DNA of 64,000 bases from Nocardioides scoriae (GTDB taxonomy: Bacteria > Actinomycetota > Actinomycetes > Propionibacteriales > Nocardioidaceae), in contig NZ_LT629757.1 of NCBI RefSeq assembly GCF_900104965.1, forward strand, positions 3,906,001 through 3,970,000. The letters are read 5' to 3'. The notes beneath the pieces were generated by a model. The model saw only the letters and a program-made list of their open reading frames with translations, had not been told where the DNA came from and made no database searches. Positions 38,083 through 50,545 of this stretch are shown here, in pieces; the stretch's first letter is position 1; every line of letters begins with the position of its first letter. The position numbers and the translations under genes are program-made.

Positions 38083-39783
38083 ATGACCGACGCCCCCGCC
38101 GCCGCCACCGGACCCGACATCAAGCCCCGCTCGCGCGCCGTCACCGACGGCCTCGAGGCGACCGCGGCCCGCGGCATGCTCCGCGCGGTCGGCATGGACG
38201 ACGACGACTTCCTCAAGCCGCAGGTCGGCGTGGCCTCGAGCTGGAACGAGATCACCCCCTGCAACCTCTCGCTCGACCGCCTGGCGAAGGCCGTGAAGAA
38301 CGGCGTGCACGCCGGCGGCGGCTACCCGCTGGAGTTCGGGACGATCTCGGTCTCCGACGGCATCTCGATGGGCCACGAGGGCATGCACTTCTCGCTGGTC
38401 TCGCGCGAGGTCATCGCCGACTCCGTCGAGACCGTGATGATGGCCGAGCGGCTCGACGGCTCGGTGCTGCTCGCTGGCTGCGACAAGTCGCTGCCCGGCA
38501 TGCTGATGGCGGCCGCGCGCCTCGACCTGGCCTCGGTGTTCCTCTACGCCGGCTCGATCATGCCGGGCCAGGTCGACGGCCAGGACGTCACCATCATCGA
38601 CGCCTTCGAGGCGGTCGGTGCCTGCCTCGCGGGCAAGATCACCCGCGAGGAGGTCGACCGGGTCGAGCGGGCGATCTGTCCCGGCGAGGGCGCCTGCGGC
38701 GGGATGTACACCGCCAACACCATGGCCGCCGTCGCCGAGGCGCTGGGCATGAGCCTGCCCGGCTCCGCCGCCCCGCCGGCCGTCGACCGCCGCCGCGACG
38801 GGTTCGCCCACCGCTCCGGCGAGGCCGTGGTCGAGATGCTGCGCCAGGGCATCACCGCGCGCCAGATCATGACCCGCGAGGCCTTCGAGAACGCCATCGC
38901 CGTCGTGATGGCCCTCGGCGGCTCCACCAACGCCGTGCTGCACCTGCTCGCCATCGCCCGCGAGGCCGAGGTCGACCTCACCCTCGACGACTTCAACCGG
39001 GTGGGCGACAAGGTCCCGCACCTCGGCGACCTCAAGCCCTTCGGCCGCTTCGTGATGAACGACGTCGACAAGATCGGCGGCATCCCGGTGGTCATGAAGG
39101 CCCTGCTGGATGCCGGGCTGATGCACGGCGACTGCCTCACCGTCACCGGCCGCACCATGCGCGAGAACCTCGAGGCCCTGGCGCCGGCCGACCTCGACGG
39201 CGAGGTGCTCCGCACCCTCGACCAGCCGATCCACAAGACCGGCGGCCTCACCATCCTGCGCGGCTCGCTGGCCCCCGACGGCGCCGTGGTCAAGAGCGCC
39301 GGCTTCGACGACTCGACCTTCACCGGCACCGCCCGGGTCTTCGACGGCGAGCGGGCCGCGATGGACGCGCTCACCGAGGGCCGCATCACCGCGGGCGACG
39401 TCGTGGTCATCCGCTACGAGGGGCCCAAGGGCGGCCCCGGCATGCGCGAGATGCTCGCCATCACCGGCGCCATCAAGGGCGCCGGGCTGGGCAAGGACGT
39501 GCTGCTGCTGACCGACGGCCGCTTCTCGGGGGGCACCACCGGGCTGTGCGTGGGCCACGTCGCGCCCGAGGCGGTCGACGGCGGCCCGATCGCGTTCGTG
39601 CGCGACGGCGACCAGATCACCCTCGACGTCGCGGGCCGCAGCCTCGACGTCGCGGTCGACGAGGCCGAGCTCGAGGCACGCCGCGACGGCTGGACCCCCA
39701 ACGCCCCGAAGTACACCCGCGGCGTGCTCGGCAAGTACGCCAAGGTCGTGCAGTCCGCCGCCCACGGCGCGGTCTGCGGCTGA
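38083..39783 (+). CDS. ilvD: Dihydroxy-acid dehydratase
   Basis: A 566-residue IlvD that dehydrates 2,3-dihydroxy-isovalerate and 2,3-dihydroxy-3-methylvalerate, the third step of valine and isoleucine synthesis. Fe-S ligand cysteines are seen in ITPCNLS (near residue 63), [10 protein letters not shown] (near 131) and [14 protein letters not shown] (near 205); the last contains the family signature. The C-terminal [20 protein letters not shown] segment is also typical. Normal length. TAGGGT lies about 7 nt before the ATG, indicating a leaderless mRNA. It is separated from ilvBNC by four genes, so it is not in that operon. Confidence 0.96.
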   Translation: MTDAPAAATGPDIKPRSRAVTDGLEATAARGMLRAVGMDDDDFLKPQVGVASSWNEITPCNLSLDRLAKAVKNGVHAGGGYPLEFGTISVSDGISMGHEGMHFSLVSREVIADSVETVMMAERLDGSVLLAGCDKSLPGMLMAAARLDLASVFLYAGSIMPGQVDGQDVTIIDAFEAVGACLAGKITREEVDRVERAICPGEGACGGMYTANTMAAVAEALGMSLPGSAAPPAVDRRRDGFAHRSGEAVVEMLRQGITARQIMTREAFENAIAVVMALGGSTNAVLHLLAIAREAEVDLTLDDFNRVGDKVPHLGDLKPFGRFVMNDVDKIGGIPVVMKALLDAGLMHGDCLTVTGRTMRENLEALAPADLDGEVLRTLDQPIHKTGGLTILRGSLAPDGAVVKSAGFDDSTFTGTARVFDGERAAMDALTEGRITAGDVVVIRYEGPKGGPGMREMLAITGAIKGAGLGKDVLLLTDGRFSGGTTGLCVGHVAPEAVDGGPIAFVRDGDQITLDVAGRSLDVAVDEAELEARRDGWTPNAPKYTRGVLGKYAKVVQSAAHGAVCG

Positions 39784-39832
39784 CGCCGCGACCCCCTGGC
39801 GGCTGTCGGTGGCCGGTGGCAGGGTCGGGGCC

Positions 39833-40246
39833 ATGGACCAGCGCATCAGCTTCGTGACCCTGGCCGTCAGCGACGTCGAGCGCAGCCGCGCCTTCTACGT
39901 CGACGGGCTCGGCTGGTCCCCGGAGGTGCTGGTGCCGGGCGAGGTGCTGATGATCCGCGCCGGGGAGCGGTTGGTGCTCTCGCTGTGGTCCGAGGCCGGC
40001 TTCGAGGCCGAGGTCGGTCCCATGCGGCGGGGCGAGGGCGTCGTGCCCGTGACCCTGGCCCACAACGTGGCCACGGCCGCCGAGGTCGACGAGGTCCTGG
40101 CCCTGGCCGGCTCGCTCGGCGCGGAGGTCAGCGCCGGCCGGGAGCGGGAGTGGGGCGGCTACACCGGCTACTTCGCCGACCCCGACGGCTTCCGGTGGGA
40201 GATCGCCACCAACCCCGGCGAGATCGGGCAGCTGGTGCTCCCGTGA
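39833..40246 (+). CDS. VOC-family (glyoxalase/dioxygenase-fold) protein
   Basis: A 137-residue protein with one pair of beta-alpha-beta-beta-beta modules: FVTLAVSDVERSRAFYVDGLGW at the N-terminus (positions 6-27) and GYTGYFADPDGFRWEIATNP near residues 112-131. The metal-ligand positions are not the His/Glu pattern of glyoxalase I, so an antibiotic-resistance or unknown VOC function is more likely. CAGGGT seven bases before the ATG suggests leaderless expression. The next gene, which also has a VOC-like domain, follows after 33 nt. Confidence 0.82.
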   Translation: MDQRISFVTLAVSDVERSRAFYVDGLGWSPEVLVPGEVLMIRAGERLVLSLWSEAGFEAEVGPMRRGEGVVPVTLAHNVATAAEVDEVLALAGSLGAEVSAGREREWGGYTGYFADPDGFRWEIATNPGEIGQLVLP

Positions 40247-40279
40247 CCGTGTCCACCCCCACCAGGAGAGGAGCCACCC

Positions 40280-40942
40280 GTGGCCGTCAGTGAGCAGGAC
40301 CGTCAGCCGATGCGCGCCCAGGAGGTCACCGACGCCGTCCCCGACGGCTGGCGGGTGGTCCTCGACCGGCTCGTCGCGCGCTTCGAGACCGGCGACTTCA
40401 ACGCCGGCACCGCCTTCGTGCAGCGGGTGGCCGAGGTCGCCGACGCGGCCGACCACCACCCCGACGTCGACCTGCGCTACCCCCACGTCTCGGTGGCACT
40501 CCGGAGCCACGACGTCGACGCCCTCACCCGGCGCGACGTCGCCCTGGCCGTCGAGATCAGCCGGGTGGCGGCCGAGCTCGGCGTCCCGGTCGGGACCGCG
40601 CCCGACGTGGTCGAGCTCGCGCTCGACACCGCGGACCACGGCCGGGTCTCGCTGTTCTACGCCGCCCTGCTCGGCTACGACCAGCCCCAGGACGACGCCC
40701 TCGCCGACCCGGCGTCGCGCACCGTGCCCCTGTGGTTCCAGGACTCCGACAGCGACGCCCCCGACCGGCAGCGCTGGCACCTCGACGTCAGCGTGCCCCA
40801 CGACCGCGCGCAGGCCCGGCTCGACGCCGTCCTCGCCGCGGGCGGTCGCCTCGTCGACGACAGCCGCGCGCCGGCGTTCTGGGTGCTCGAGGACACCGAC
40901 GGCAACCGGTCGTGCATCTGCACCTGGCAGGCGCGCGACTGA
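40280..40942 (+). CDS. Pterin-4a-carbinolamine dehydratase / VOC domain fusion
   Basis: A 220-residue two-domain protein. Residues 15-98 resemble pterin-4a-carbinolamine dehydratase (PCD/DCoH), including the hallmark ADHHPDVDLRYPHVSVALRSH with the paired histidines. Residues 105-220 form a glyoxalase-like VOC domain ending in EDTDGNRSCICTWQ. PCD recycles the pterin cofactor of aromatic amino acid hydroxylases; no such hydroxylase is in the window. The GTG start has an excellent AGGAGAGGAG site. Such fusions are known in actinobacteria but their role is unclear. Confidence 0.8.
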   Translation: MAVSEQDRQPMRAQEVTDAVPDGWRVVLDRLVARFETGDFNAGTAFVQRVAEVADAADHHPDVDLRYPHVSVALRSHDVDALTRRDVALAVEISRVAAELGVPVGTAPDVVELALDTADHGRVSLFYAALLGYDQPQDDALADPASRTVPLWFQDSDSDAPDRQRWHLDVSVPHDRAQARLDAVLAAGGRLVDDSRAPAFWVLEDTDGNRSCICTWQARD

Positions 40943-40962
40943 GCCCCGCGGGCCCGCCGTCC

Positions 40963-41649
40963 TCAGCGGTGGGCCACGTCCACGACGACGCGTGTGGGGT
41001 CCGCGAGCGCGAAGGCGCGGAACGGCCGCCTCGGCCCGACCAGGCCGATGAAGGCCTGCTGGTCGCCCTCGAAGGACGCCCCGGGGGCGATCTCGGCGAT
41101 CCCCTCGGTCCCGGCGCCGGAGACGCGGGTCGAGGCGTCGCCGTACTGCTCCACGCCGGTGTCGAAGGGCATCCCCACCCCGCGGACGACGACCTGCAGG
41201 AAGCTGCTGCCCCGCAGCGCGACGGGGTCACCCGACCCGTCCTGGCGCGGTCGGTCGACGTACTCCACGCGCCAGCCCGGGGTGCCGCTCCCGCCGAGGT
41301 CGAGCACGACGCGGTCGAAGCCGTCCTGGCGGCCGACGCGCACGCCGGTGAGGGTCAGCCCGTTGCCGGACCCCAGGCCGCCGTCGTCGGGCCGGGTGTC
41401 GGCCGGGAAGGACGGCACGCCGGAGCCGGACCCGGCCGACGGGGAGGCCGAGGACGTCGGGGCCGTCGAGGTCGGGGACGTCGGGGAGGACGGCTCCGAG
41501 GACGGGTCCGCGGGCGACGGGGAGCCCGACGCGGACGACGCGGACGTGGGGGAGCCGCTCGGGTCGGCGTCGTCGGAGCCGCCGCACGCGGAGGCCCCGG
41601 CGAGCAGCGCGAGCACGAGCAGGGCGGGGGCTGTCGGGGTGCTGCGCAT
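40963..41649 (-). CDS. AMIN-like domain lipoprotein
   Basis: A 228-residue probable lipoprotein: a signal peptide ends in LAGASACGG with the lipidation Cys near residue 22. A Ser/Pro/Thr/Asp-rich linker (about 25-80) leads to a beta-rich C-terminal domain (about 95-228) with [18 protein letters not shown] near residue 105 and [12 protein letters not shown] at the end. That pattern matches the AMIN-like domains of actinobacterial cell-envelope proteins, related to the peptidoglycan-binding AMIN domain of amidases. The partner is unknown. Divergent from ilvB. Confidence 0.78.
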   Translation of the reverse strand: MRSTPTAPALLVLALLAGASACGGSDDADPSGSPTSASSASGSPSPADPSSEPSSPTSPTSTAPTSSASPSAGSGSGVPSFPADTRPDDGGLGSGNGLTLTGVRVGRQDGFDRVVLDLGGSGTPGWRVEYVDRPRQDGSGDPVALRGSSFLQVVVRGVGMPFDTGVEQYGDASTRVSGAGTEGIAEIAPGASFEGDQQAFIGLVGPRRPFRAFALADPTRVVVDVAHR

Positions 41650-41754
41650 GTCCTACCTCCGGGTCGGTCGTGGGGCCCAGGTCCGGAGCCCAGTCTGGGG
41701 CGGGGCCGCGCGCAGGTCCGGGGGCCACGCCGAGTGACCACCATCCGGGACGGG

Positions 41755-41773
41755 CGTCCCATCCCTTGGGACG
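41755..41773. promoter_or_regulatory. Inverted repeat upstream of ilvB leader, shared with leuB
   Basis: CGTCCCA (41755-41761), spacer TCCCT, TGGGACG (41767-41773): a 7-bp inverted repeat centred 60 nt before the start codon of the ilvB leader peptide. The core GTCCCAT-C-CCTTGGGAC recurs with one central change at 55326-55342 in front of the leuB leader. It is a candidate operator for a common amino-acid-responsive regulator that I cannot name. Confidence 0.65.
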
Positions 41774-41823
41774 AGCGTCACACTGGGTTGAGCCCGGCGG
41801 CACCGGGGAGGCATGCTGTTTCC

Positions 41824-41865
41824 ATGCGTTCCGACCTCCTCGTACGCACGCGACGCGTGAGCTGA
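41824..41865 (+). CDS. ilvB leader peptide (attenuation)
   Basis: A 13-residue reading frame, [13 protein letters not shown], lies between the ilvB promoter region and the attenuator hairpin. It has Leu-Leu-Val in a row (codons 5-7, 41836-41844) and a further Val, and uses GTA, a rare codon in this GC-rich genome. TTGAGC (41788-41793) and CATGCT (41812-41817), 18 nt apart, would place the transcript start at or near the ATG, so it is likely leaderless. Ribosome stalling at these codons under branched-chain amino acid shortage would favour read-through into ilvBNC. Confidence 0.82.
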   Translation: MRSDLLVRTRRVS

Positions 41866-41893
41866 GTCCCCTCCGGACCTCGCACGCGCGTCG

Positions 41894-41928
41894 ACCCTCC
41901 GTCAGCCGACCGGCTCGGGGGGTTTTTT
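41894..41928 (+). terminator. ilvB attenuator terminator
   Basis: ACCCTCCG (41894-41901) pairs with CGGGGGGT (41916-41923) with one T-G pair, and AGCC (41904-41907) with GGCT (41912-41915), followed by a run of six T (41923-41928). CGACGCG inside the leader frame (41851-41857) can pair with CGCGTCG (41887-41893), just before the terminator stem. This is a normal layout for transcription attenuation. Confidence 0.85.
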
Positions 41929-41960
41929 GTTGCCACCGACACACGACGGAAGATGAGCAG

Positions 41961-45408
<3,448 letters not shown>

Positions 45409-45423
45409 TCGGCGGCGCACCTG

Positions 45424-45461
45424 AGCGCCGGTCTCCCGAGCCCGCTCGGGGGACCGGCGCT
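45424..45461 (+). terminator. Terminator hairpin after ilvC
   Basis: Arms 45424-45440 and 45445-45461 pair over 17 bp (one T-G pair) around the loop CCCG, 16 nt after the ilvC stop. No T-run follows. It closes the ilvBNC operon. Confidence 0.78.
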
Positions 45462-45550
45462 GCGCGGGGGTCGCAACCCCGGCCCGGCTCCAGCTCCTCC
45501 GGCTGGGTGCCTCCGCTCGGCCCGCTTGTCCGGCTCGCGACACTGGTCCC

Positions 45551-46144
45551 ATGAGCACGGTCCCGGCCCCGAGCACCGCCCGCCCCCGGCGCACGACGCT
45601 GGGCTCGGCCGTCCTGGGCATGGCCGTGCTGGTCGCCGTGCTCTGGGGCCTGGAGGCCCTCGACCAGCTGAGCGGCAACCGGCTGGATCCCTACGGCATC
45701 GAGCCCCGCCGGCTCGACAGCCTCGACCACGTCTTCCTCGCGCCGTGGCTGCACGGCGGCTGGTCGCACCTCGTCTCCAACACGGTGCCGTTCTTCGGCC
45801 TCGGCGTGTTGGTGGCACTCGACGGGTGGCGCCGGTTCGCGCTGACCACCATGGTCGTCACCGTCGTCTCGGGCGCCGCGGTGTGGTTCCTCAGCCCGCC
45901 TGGTGCCGTGACCCTGGGCGCCAGCGGTCTGGTCTTCGGCTGGCTGACCTACGTGCTGGTCCGCGGGTTCTACGCCCGCAGCGGGGCCCAGGTGGCGATC
46001 GGCGTGGTGGTCTTCCTGGTCTACGGCGGCCTGCTGTGGGGCGTGCTGCCCTCGGAGGCCGGCGTCTCCTGGCAGGCCCACCTCGGTGGGGCCGTCGGCG
46101 GCCTGCTCGCGGCCAGGCTGCGCCGTCGGCGTACGAGCAGTTGA
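45551..46144 (+). CDS. Rhomboid family intramembrane serine protease
   Basis: A 197-residue polytopic membrane protein of the rhomboid family. The conserved HGGWSHLVSN segment (residues 68-77), the catalytic serine S125 in LGASGLVFG and the catalytic histidine H178 in SWQAHLGGA are all present, so it is probably an active protease. About six membrane helices fit the length. Substrate unknown. It is followed by a strong hairpin shared with the convergent ABC operon. Confidence 0.9.
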   Translation: MSTVPAPSTARPRRTTLGSAVLGMAVLVAVLWGLEALDQLSGNRLDPYGIEPRRLDSLDHVFLAPWLHGGWSHLVSNTVPFFGLGVLVALDGWRRFALTTMVVTVVSGAAVWFLSPPGAVTLGASGLVFGWLTYVLVRGFYARSGAQVAIGVVVFLVYGGLLWGVLPSEAGVSWQAHLGGAVGGLLAARLRRRRTSS

Positions 46145-46206
46145 ACGGCCGACACGGTCACTCGACGTCCTTCTCGGTGACCTGACGTCTGTTGCAACAC
46201 GCGCCA

Positions 46207-46244
46207 GGTGACTGATTCCCCGGACGTCCGGGTGATCAGTCACC
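46207..46244. terminator. Bidirectional terminator hairpin
   Basis: GGTGACTGAT (46207-46216) and ATCAGTCACC (46235-46244) pair perfectly, and the inner CCCGGA/TCCGGG extends the stem around a CG loop. The hairpin lies between the rhomboid gene and the convergent ABC-2 permease gene. Another partial GGTCAC/GTGACC pairing is visible just upstream. Confidence 0.75.
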
Positions 46245-46255
46245 CGCCGCGGCGC

Positions 46256-47080
46256 CTACTTGACCTCGGCCCGCCGCACGAGCAGCACGCCGACGGTGAG
46301 CGGGAGCACGAGCCAGACGAGACCGGAGACCCCGAGGTGGGCCCAGTCGGTGGCGCCCAGGTCGCCCTCGTAGAGCATCGTGGAGCTGTACTGGAAGTCC
46401 ACCCAGCCCTGCACGTCGGCGAACCACGACTGGAAGGCCGCCAGCATGCCGAACACGGTCGGCAGCAGGAACCAGTAGACGACGTACGCCGTGATGGCGC
46501 CCGGCGAGCTGCGCAGCAGCACCCCCAGCGTGAAGCCGACCAGCAGGCCCAGCACGTTGGCCAGCACGATGGTGGCCAGCTGCCCGACCGAGGAGTCCCA
46601 GACCGGGTCGACCCCGTTGATGGCGGCGCCCAGCAGGTTGCCCAGGGCCCCGATGGCCATGGCGAGCAGCATCGAGACCACGCCGACGGCGACGGCCACG
46701 ACGGCCTTGGCGAGCAGCACCCGACCGCGGTGGGGGACCAGCGTGAAGGTGGTCAGGCCGCTGCGCTGGCTCCACTCGCTGGTGACCGAGAGGATCGCGA
46801 CGACGGGGAGCAGCAGCGCCATCGGGAAGCCGACGGCCTGCGCGAAGCTGCCGTAGACCTGCGCCGAGTCGGGCGCGAAGACGATGACCGACGCGGTGGC
46901 CACGGTGGCGGCGATCGCGATCCCGGCCAGCAGCCAGAAGCCCGAGCGGGTGTCGAAGGTCTTGCGGGCCTCCACCGCCACCACCCGGGAGAACGGGATC
47001 GGGGCGAAGGTCGGGGAGACCTCGGCGGACCGGTGGGTGCCGACGACCCGCGACGGCTCGGTGACGGTCTGGGTGCTCAT
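46256..47080 (-). CDS. ABC-2 type transporter permease
   Basis: A 274-residue membrane protein with about six helices and the architecture of ABC-2 exporter permeases. The N-terminal cytoplasmic part (FSRVVAVEARKTFDTRSGFW near residue 30) is the usual coupling region. It pairs with the ATPase upstream, overlapping by ATGA. The system probably exports a peptide, lipid or drug; no immunity or biosynthesis genes adjoin it, so the substrate is open. Confidence 0.87.
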   Translation of the reverse strand: MSTQTVTEPSRVVGTHRSAEVSPTFAPIPFSRVVAVEARKTFDTRSGFWLLAGIAIAATVATASVIVFAPDSAQVYGSFAQAVGFPMALLLPVVAILSVTSEWSQRSGLTTFTLVPHRGRVLLAKAVVAVAVGVVSMLLAMAIGALGNLLGAAINGVDPVWDSSVGQLATIVLANVLGLLVGFTLGVLLRSSPGAITAYVVYWFLLPTVFGMLAAFQSWFADVQGWVDFQYSSTMLYEGDLGATDWAHLGVSGLVWLVLPLTVGVLLVRRAEVK

Positions 47081-47976
47081 GCTGCGACTCCCTCGCGCCG
47101 GCTGGTGGCGGTGAGCTCGAGGAACATCTCCTCGAGCCCGGCGCTGTCGGCCGACCGGAGCTCGGTCAGCACGACCCCGGCGGCGAACGCGACGGCGCCC
47201 AGCCGGGCGGCCTCGGCGGAGGCCAGGACGGCGCCGTCGGGCGCCACGGTGTGCTCGACGCCCGCGTCGGCGAGCGCCGCGACGAGCCGGGCGGTGTCCG
47301 AGGCCCGCACCACGCTCCCGGCGCCGGCGAGCAGCTCGGCCTTGGTGCCCTGGGCCACGATCCGGCCGTTGCCGATGACGACGAGGTCGTCGGCCACGAC
47401 CTCGATCTCGTGGAGCAGGTGGGAGGACAGCAGCACCGTGCCGCCCTGGTCGGCGTAGCCGCGGAGCAGGTCGCGCATCCAGCGGATGCCCGCCGGGTCG
47501 AGGCCGTTGGCGGGCTCGTCGAGGACCAGCACCCGCGGGTCGCCGATGAGGGCGGTGGCGATGCCGAGGCGCTGGCGCATGCCGAGCGAGTAGTGCCGCA
47601 CCCGCCGCTCGGCCTCGCGGTCGGTGAGGCCGACCCGCTCGATCATCGTCTCGACCCGGGCGCGGGGCAGGCCCATCGTCGCGGCGGCCACGCGCAGGAT
47701 CTCGCGCCCGGTCCGGCCGGCGTGCTGGGCCGACGCGTCGAGGAGCACCCCGACCTCGCGTCCCGGGTTGGGCAGCTCGGCGTAGCGGCGCCCGTCGACG
47801 GTGGCGGTCCCGGAGGTCGGGGGAGTCAGACCGACCATGACGCGCATGGTGGTCGACTTGCCGGCGCCGTTGGGACCGAGGAACCCGGTCACGCGGCCCG
47901 GACGGGCGGTGAAGCTGACGTCGTCGACGGCGGTGAAGCCGGCGTAGCGCTTCGTGAGGTGCTCGAGGGTGATCAT
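47077..47976 (-). CDS. ABC-2 type transporter ATPase
   Basis: A 299-residue ABC ATPase. Walker A is GPNGAGKST near residue 39, the Q-loop appears as GVLLDAS (lacking a usual Gln at this place), the signature is YSLGMRQRLGIA near residue 132 (LGMRQ instead of LSGGQ, common in drug-exporter ATPases), Walker B is VLVLDEPANGLDPAG near residue 152 and the switch is SSHLLHE. The ATG at 47976 is preferred over an upstream in-frame start at 48123, whose extra 49 residues are Pro/Arg-rich. Divergent from the FrnE gene. Confidence 0.92.
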   Translation of the reverse strand: MITLEHLTKRYAGFTAVDDVSFTARPGRVTGFLGPNGAGKSTTMRVMVGLTPPTSGTATVDGRRYAELPNPGREVGVLLDASAQHAGRTGREILRVAAATMGLPRARVETMIERVGLTDREAERRVRHYSLGMRQRLGIATALIGDPRVLVLDEPANGLDPAGIRWMRDLLRGYADQGGTVLLSSHLLHEIEVVADDLVVIGNGRIVAQGTKAELLAGAGSVVRASDTARLVAALADAGVEHTVAPDGAVLASAEAARLGAVAFAAGVVLTELRSADSAGLEEMFLELTATSRREGVAA

Positions 47977-48115
47977 GTCCCGCAGCCTGTCCCGCGGGCG
48001 GGGCCGGCCACATCGGGGAGGTTGCTGACCCGACCCCGGGATCCACCCGGGGAGGCTCAGGGTCGAGCGGGCACGGGGGTCGGAACACGGGGACGCCCCG
48101 CGGTGTTGGACGGGC

Positions 48116-48820
48116 ATGCTCATCGAGATCTGGTCCGACGTCGTCTGCCCCTGGTGCTACATCGGCAAGCGCCGCCTCGAGACGGCCCTGGGCGAGTTCG
48201 CCCACGCCGACGACGTCGAGATCGTCTACCGCTCCTTCCAGCTCGACCCCTCGGCGCCCCTGGAGGCGACCGAGACCATCGCCGAGGCCCTGGGTCGCAA
48301 GTACGGCGGCGGCACCGCGGCCGGCCAGCAGATGGTCGACCGCGTCGAGGCCGTGGCCGCCGAGGAGGGCCTGCTGTTCCGCTTCGGCCAGGCCCAGCAC
48401 GTCGCCACGGTCGACGCCCACCGGGTGCTGCACCTCGCCCTGGAGCAGGGGCGCGAGACCCAGGTGGCCCTCAAGGAGGAGCTGCTGGCGGCGTACTTCC
48501 TGCGGGCCGACAACGTCGCCGACCACGACGTGCTGCGTGCCGCGGCGGCGAAGGTCGGGCTCGACGCCCGCCGGGTCGACGAGGTGCTCGCCTCCCAGGA
48601 GTACGCCGACGCCATGGAGGCCGACATCCGCCAGGCCGCGGCGTACGGCGCCACCGGCGTGCCGTTCTTCGTCGTCGACCGGGCCTACGGCATCTCGGGG
48701 GCGCAGCCGGCCGAGACCTTCCTGCAGGTCCTCGACCAGGCGTGGACGGCCGCGCACCCCCAGCTGCAGACCGTCGGCGGCGGCGACGACGCCTGCGGCC
48801 CGGACGGCTGCGCCCTCTGA
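48116..48820 (+). CDS. DsbA-family oxidoreductase (FrnE-like)
   Basis: A 234-residue cytosolic thioredoxin-fold protein. It has no signal peptide and carries CPWC at residues 11-14 in WSDVVCPWCYIGKR, then GVPFFVVDR (cis-Pro loop) near residue 182 and the C-terminal CGPDGC pair. This is the FrnE/DsbA group, implicated elsewhere in polyketide oxidation or oxidative-stress resistance. It is monocistronic; serA follows with its own promoter TAGGGT at 48841-48846. Confidence 0.87.
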   Translation: MLIEIWSDVVCPWCYIGKRRLETALGEFAHADDVEIVYRSFQLDPSAPLEATETIAEALGRKYGGGTAAGQQMVDRVEAVAAEEGLLFRFGQAQHVATVDAHRVLHLALEQGRETQVALKEELLAAYFLRADNVADHDVLRAAAAKVGLDARRVDEVLASQEYADAMEADIRQAAAYGATGVPFFVVDRAYGISGAQPAETFLQVLDQAWTAAHPQLQTVGGGDDACGPDGCAL

Positions 48821-48904
48821 GGCGCAGGCCCCGCGTCGGCTAGGGTGGCGGGCGCGCACAGCGTCGTGCCGCTCACCCGTCAGGCCCCCTCCGTCAGGAC
48901 TGCC

Positions 48905-50500
48905 GTGACCTCAAGGCCCGACCTGCCCGTCGTGCTCATCGCCGAGGAGCTCAGCCCCGCCACCGTCGCGGCCCTGGGCCCCGGCTTCGACGTGCGCCGC
49001 TTCGACGGCGACGACCGCGAGGCCCTGCTCGCCGCGCTGCCGGAGGCCGACGCGCTGCTCGTGCGCTCGGGCACCCGTGTCGACGCCGAGGCCCTGGGGC
49101 TGGCACCCCGGCTGCGCGTGGTCGCGCGGGCCGGGGTCGGCCTGGAGAACGTCGACGTGCGCGCGGCGACCCACGCCGGCGTGATGGTGGTCAACGCGCC
49201 CACGGCCAACGTCGTCAGCGCGGCCGAGCTGGCCGTCGCGCTGCTGCTGGCCGCGGCCCGCCAGATCAGCCCGGCGCACGCCTCGCTGCAGCGCCGCGAG
49301 TGGGACCGGCAGCGCTTCACCGGCACCGAGCTGGCCGGCAAGACCGTCGGCATCCTGGGCCTGGGCCGCATCGGCGTGCTGGTCGCGCAGCGGCTGGCGG
49401 CGTTCGGGATGACGGTGATCGCGCACGACCCCTACGTGCAGGCGGGCCGCGCCGCCCAGATGGGCGTGCGGATGGTCGGCCTGGCCGAGCTGATGCGCGA
49501 GTCCGACGCCGTGAGCGTCCACCTGCCCCGCACCGCCGAGACCGTGGGCCTCATCGGCGCCGCCCAGTTCGCGCTGGCCCGGCCCGGGCTGCTCCTGGTC
49601 AACGCCGCGCGCGGCGGGATCGTCGACGAGGCGGCGCTGTTCGACGCCCTCAAGGAGGGCCGGGTGCGCGCGGCGGGCCTGGACGTCTTCGAGGCGGAGC
49701 CGGCCGTCGACTCGCCGCTGCTCGACCTCGACAACGTGGTGGCCACGCCCCACCTGGGCGCCTCCACCTTCGAGGCGCAGGAGAAGGCCGGCCTGGCCGC
49801 GGCGCGCTCGGTGCGGCTCGCGCTCTCGGGCGAGCTCGTGCCCGACGCCGTCAACGTGCAGGGCGGCTCCATCGCCGAGGACATCCGCCCCGGCATCCCG
49901 CTGGTGGAGAAGCTGGGGCGGATCTTCACCGCCCTGGCCGGCGAGGTCGCCCACCAGATCGACGTCGAGGTGCGGGGCGAGATCGCCGACCACGACGTCA
50001 AGGTGCTCGAGCTCGCCGCTCTCAAGGGCGTGTTCGCCGACGTCGTCAACGACCAGGTCTCCTACGTCAACGCCCCGCTGCTGGCGGCCGAGCGCGGGGT
50101 CGAGGTCCGGCTGCTGACCGACCCCGAGAGCCCCGACCACCGCAACCTCATCACCCTGCGCGGCACCCTCGGCGACGGCTCGTCGGTCTCGGTGTCGGGC
50201 ACCCTGGTGGGCCTCGCCCAGCGCGAGCGGCTGGTCGAGGTCGAGGGGTTCGGCGTCGACCTCGAGCCCAGCGAGCACCTCGCCTTCCTGCGCTACGAGG
50301 ACCGGCCCGGCGTGGTCGGGGTGGTGGGCGGCATCCTGGGCGAGGCCGGGGTCAACATCGGCGGCATGCAGGTCAGCCGCGACCGCAAGGGCGGCCAGGC
50401 GCTGGTCGCGCTGTCGGTCGACTCGGCGGTCCCCGCCGAGGTGCTCGAGCAGATCCGGGTCGCCATCCGCGCCGAGCGGGTCCGGGCGATCGACCTCTGA
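48905..50500 (+). CDS. serA: D-3-phosphoglycerate dehydrogenase
   Basis: A 531-residue actinobacterial-type SerA, first enzyme of serine synthesis. The substrate and NAD domains (about 1-315) include VGILGLGRIGVLVAQRL near residue 143, the arginine region ARAGVGLENVDV near 75, and the catalytic His in ATPHLGASTFEAQEKAG near 280. An intervening ASB domain (about 320-450) and a C-terminal ACT domain (about 455-531, RYEDRPGVVGVVGGILGEAG region) would bind serine. GTG at 48905 is chosen because AGGA lies 6 nt upstream and the length fits; an upstream start at 48845 overlaps the -10. Confidence 0.95.
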   Translation: MTSRPDLPVVLIAEELSPATVAALGPGFDVRRFDGDDREALLAALPEADALLVRSGTRVDAEALGLAPRLRVVARAGVGLENVDVRAATHAGVMVVNAPTANVVSAAELAVALLLAAARQISPAHASLQRREWDRQRFTGTELAGKTVGILGLGRIGVLVAQRLAAFGMTVIAHDPYVQAGRAAQMGVRMVGLAELMRESDAVSVHLPRTAETVGLIGAAQFALARPGLLLVNAARGGIVDEAALFDALKEGRVRAAGLDVFEAEPAVDSPLLDLDNVVATPHLGASTFEAQEKAGLAAARSVRLALSGELVPDAVNVQGGSIAEDIRPGIPLVEKLGRIFTALAGEVAHQIDVEVRGEIADHDVKVLELAALKGVFADVVNDQVSYVNAPLLAAERGVEVRLLTDPESPDHRNLITLRGTLGDGSSVSVSGTLVGLAQRERLVEVEGFGVDLEPSEHLAFLRYEDRPGVVGVVGGILGEAGVNIGGMQVSRDRKGGQALVALSVDSAVPAEVLEQIRVAIRAERVRAIDL

Positions 50501-50545
50501 GGGCCTGACCGCCCGGACCCTGCCGGCTCGGTGGTGGGTCCCGGC

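Noticed and set aside
46207-46244. Matching starts MTDSPDV on the plus and MTDHPDV on the minus strand
   Set aside because: The similarity arises only because both frames run out of the same palindromic terminator.
48845-48904. Upstream start of serA at 48845
   Set aside because: That codon overlaps the TAGGGT -10 element, and the GTG at 48905 has a good ribosome binding site and the expected length.
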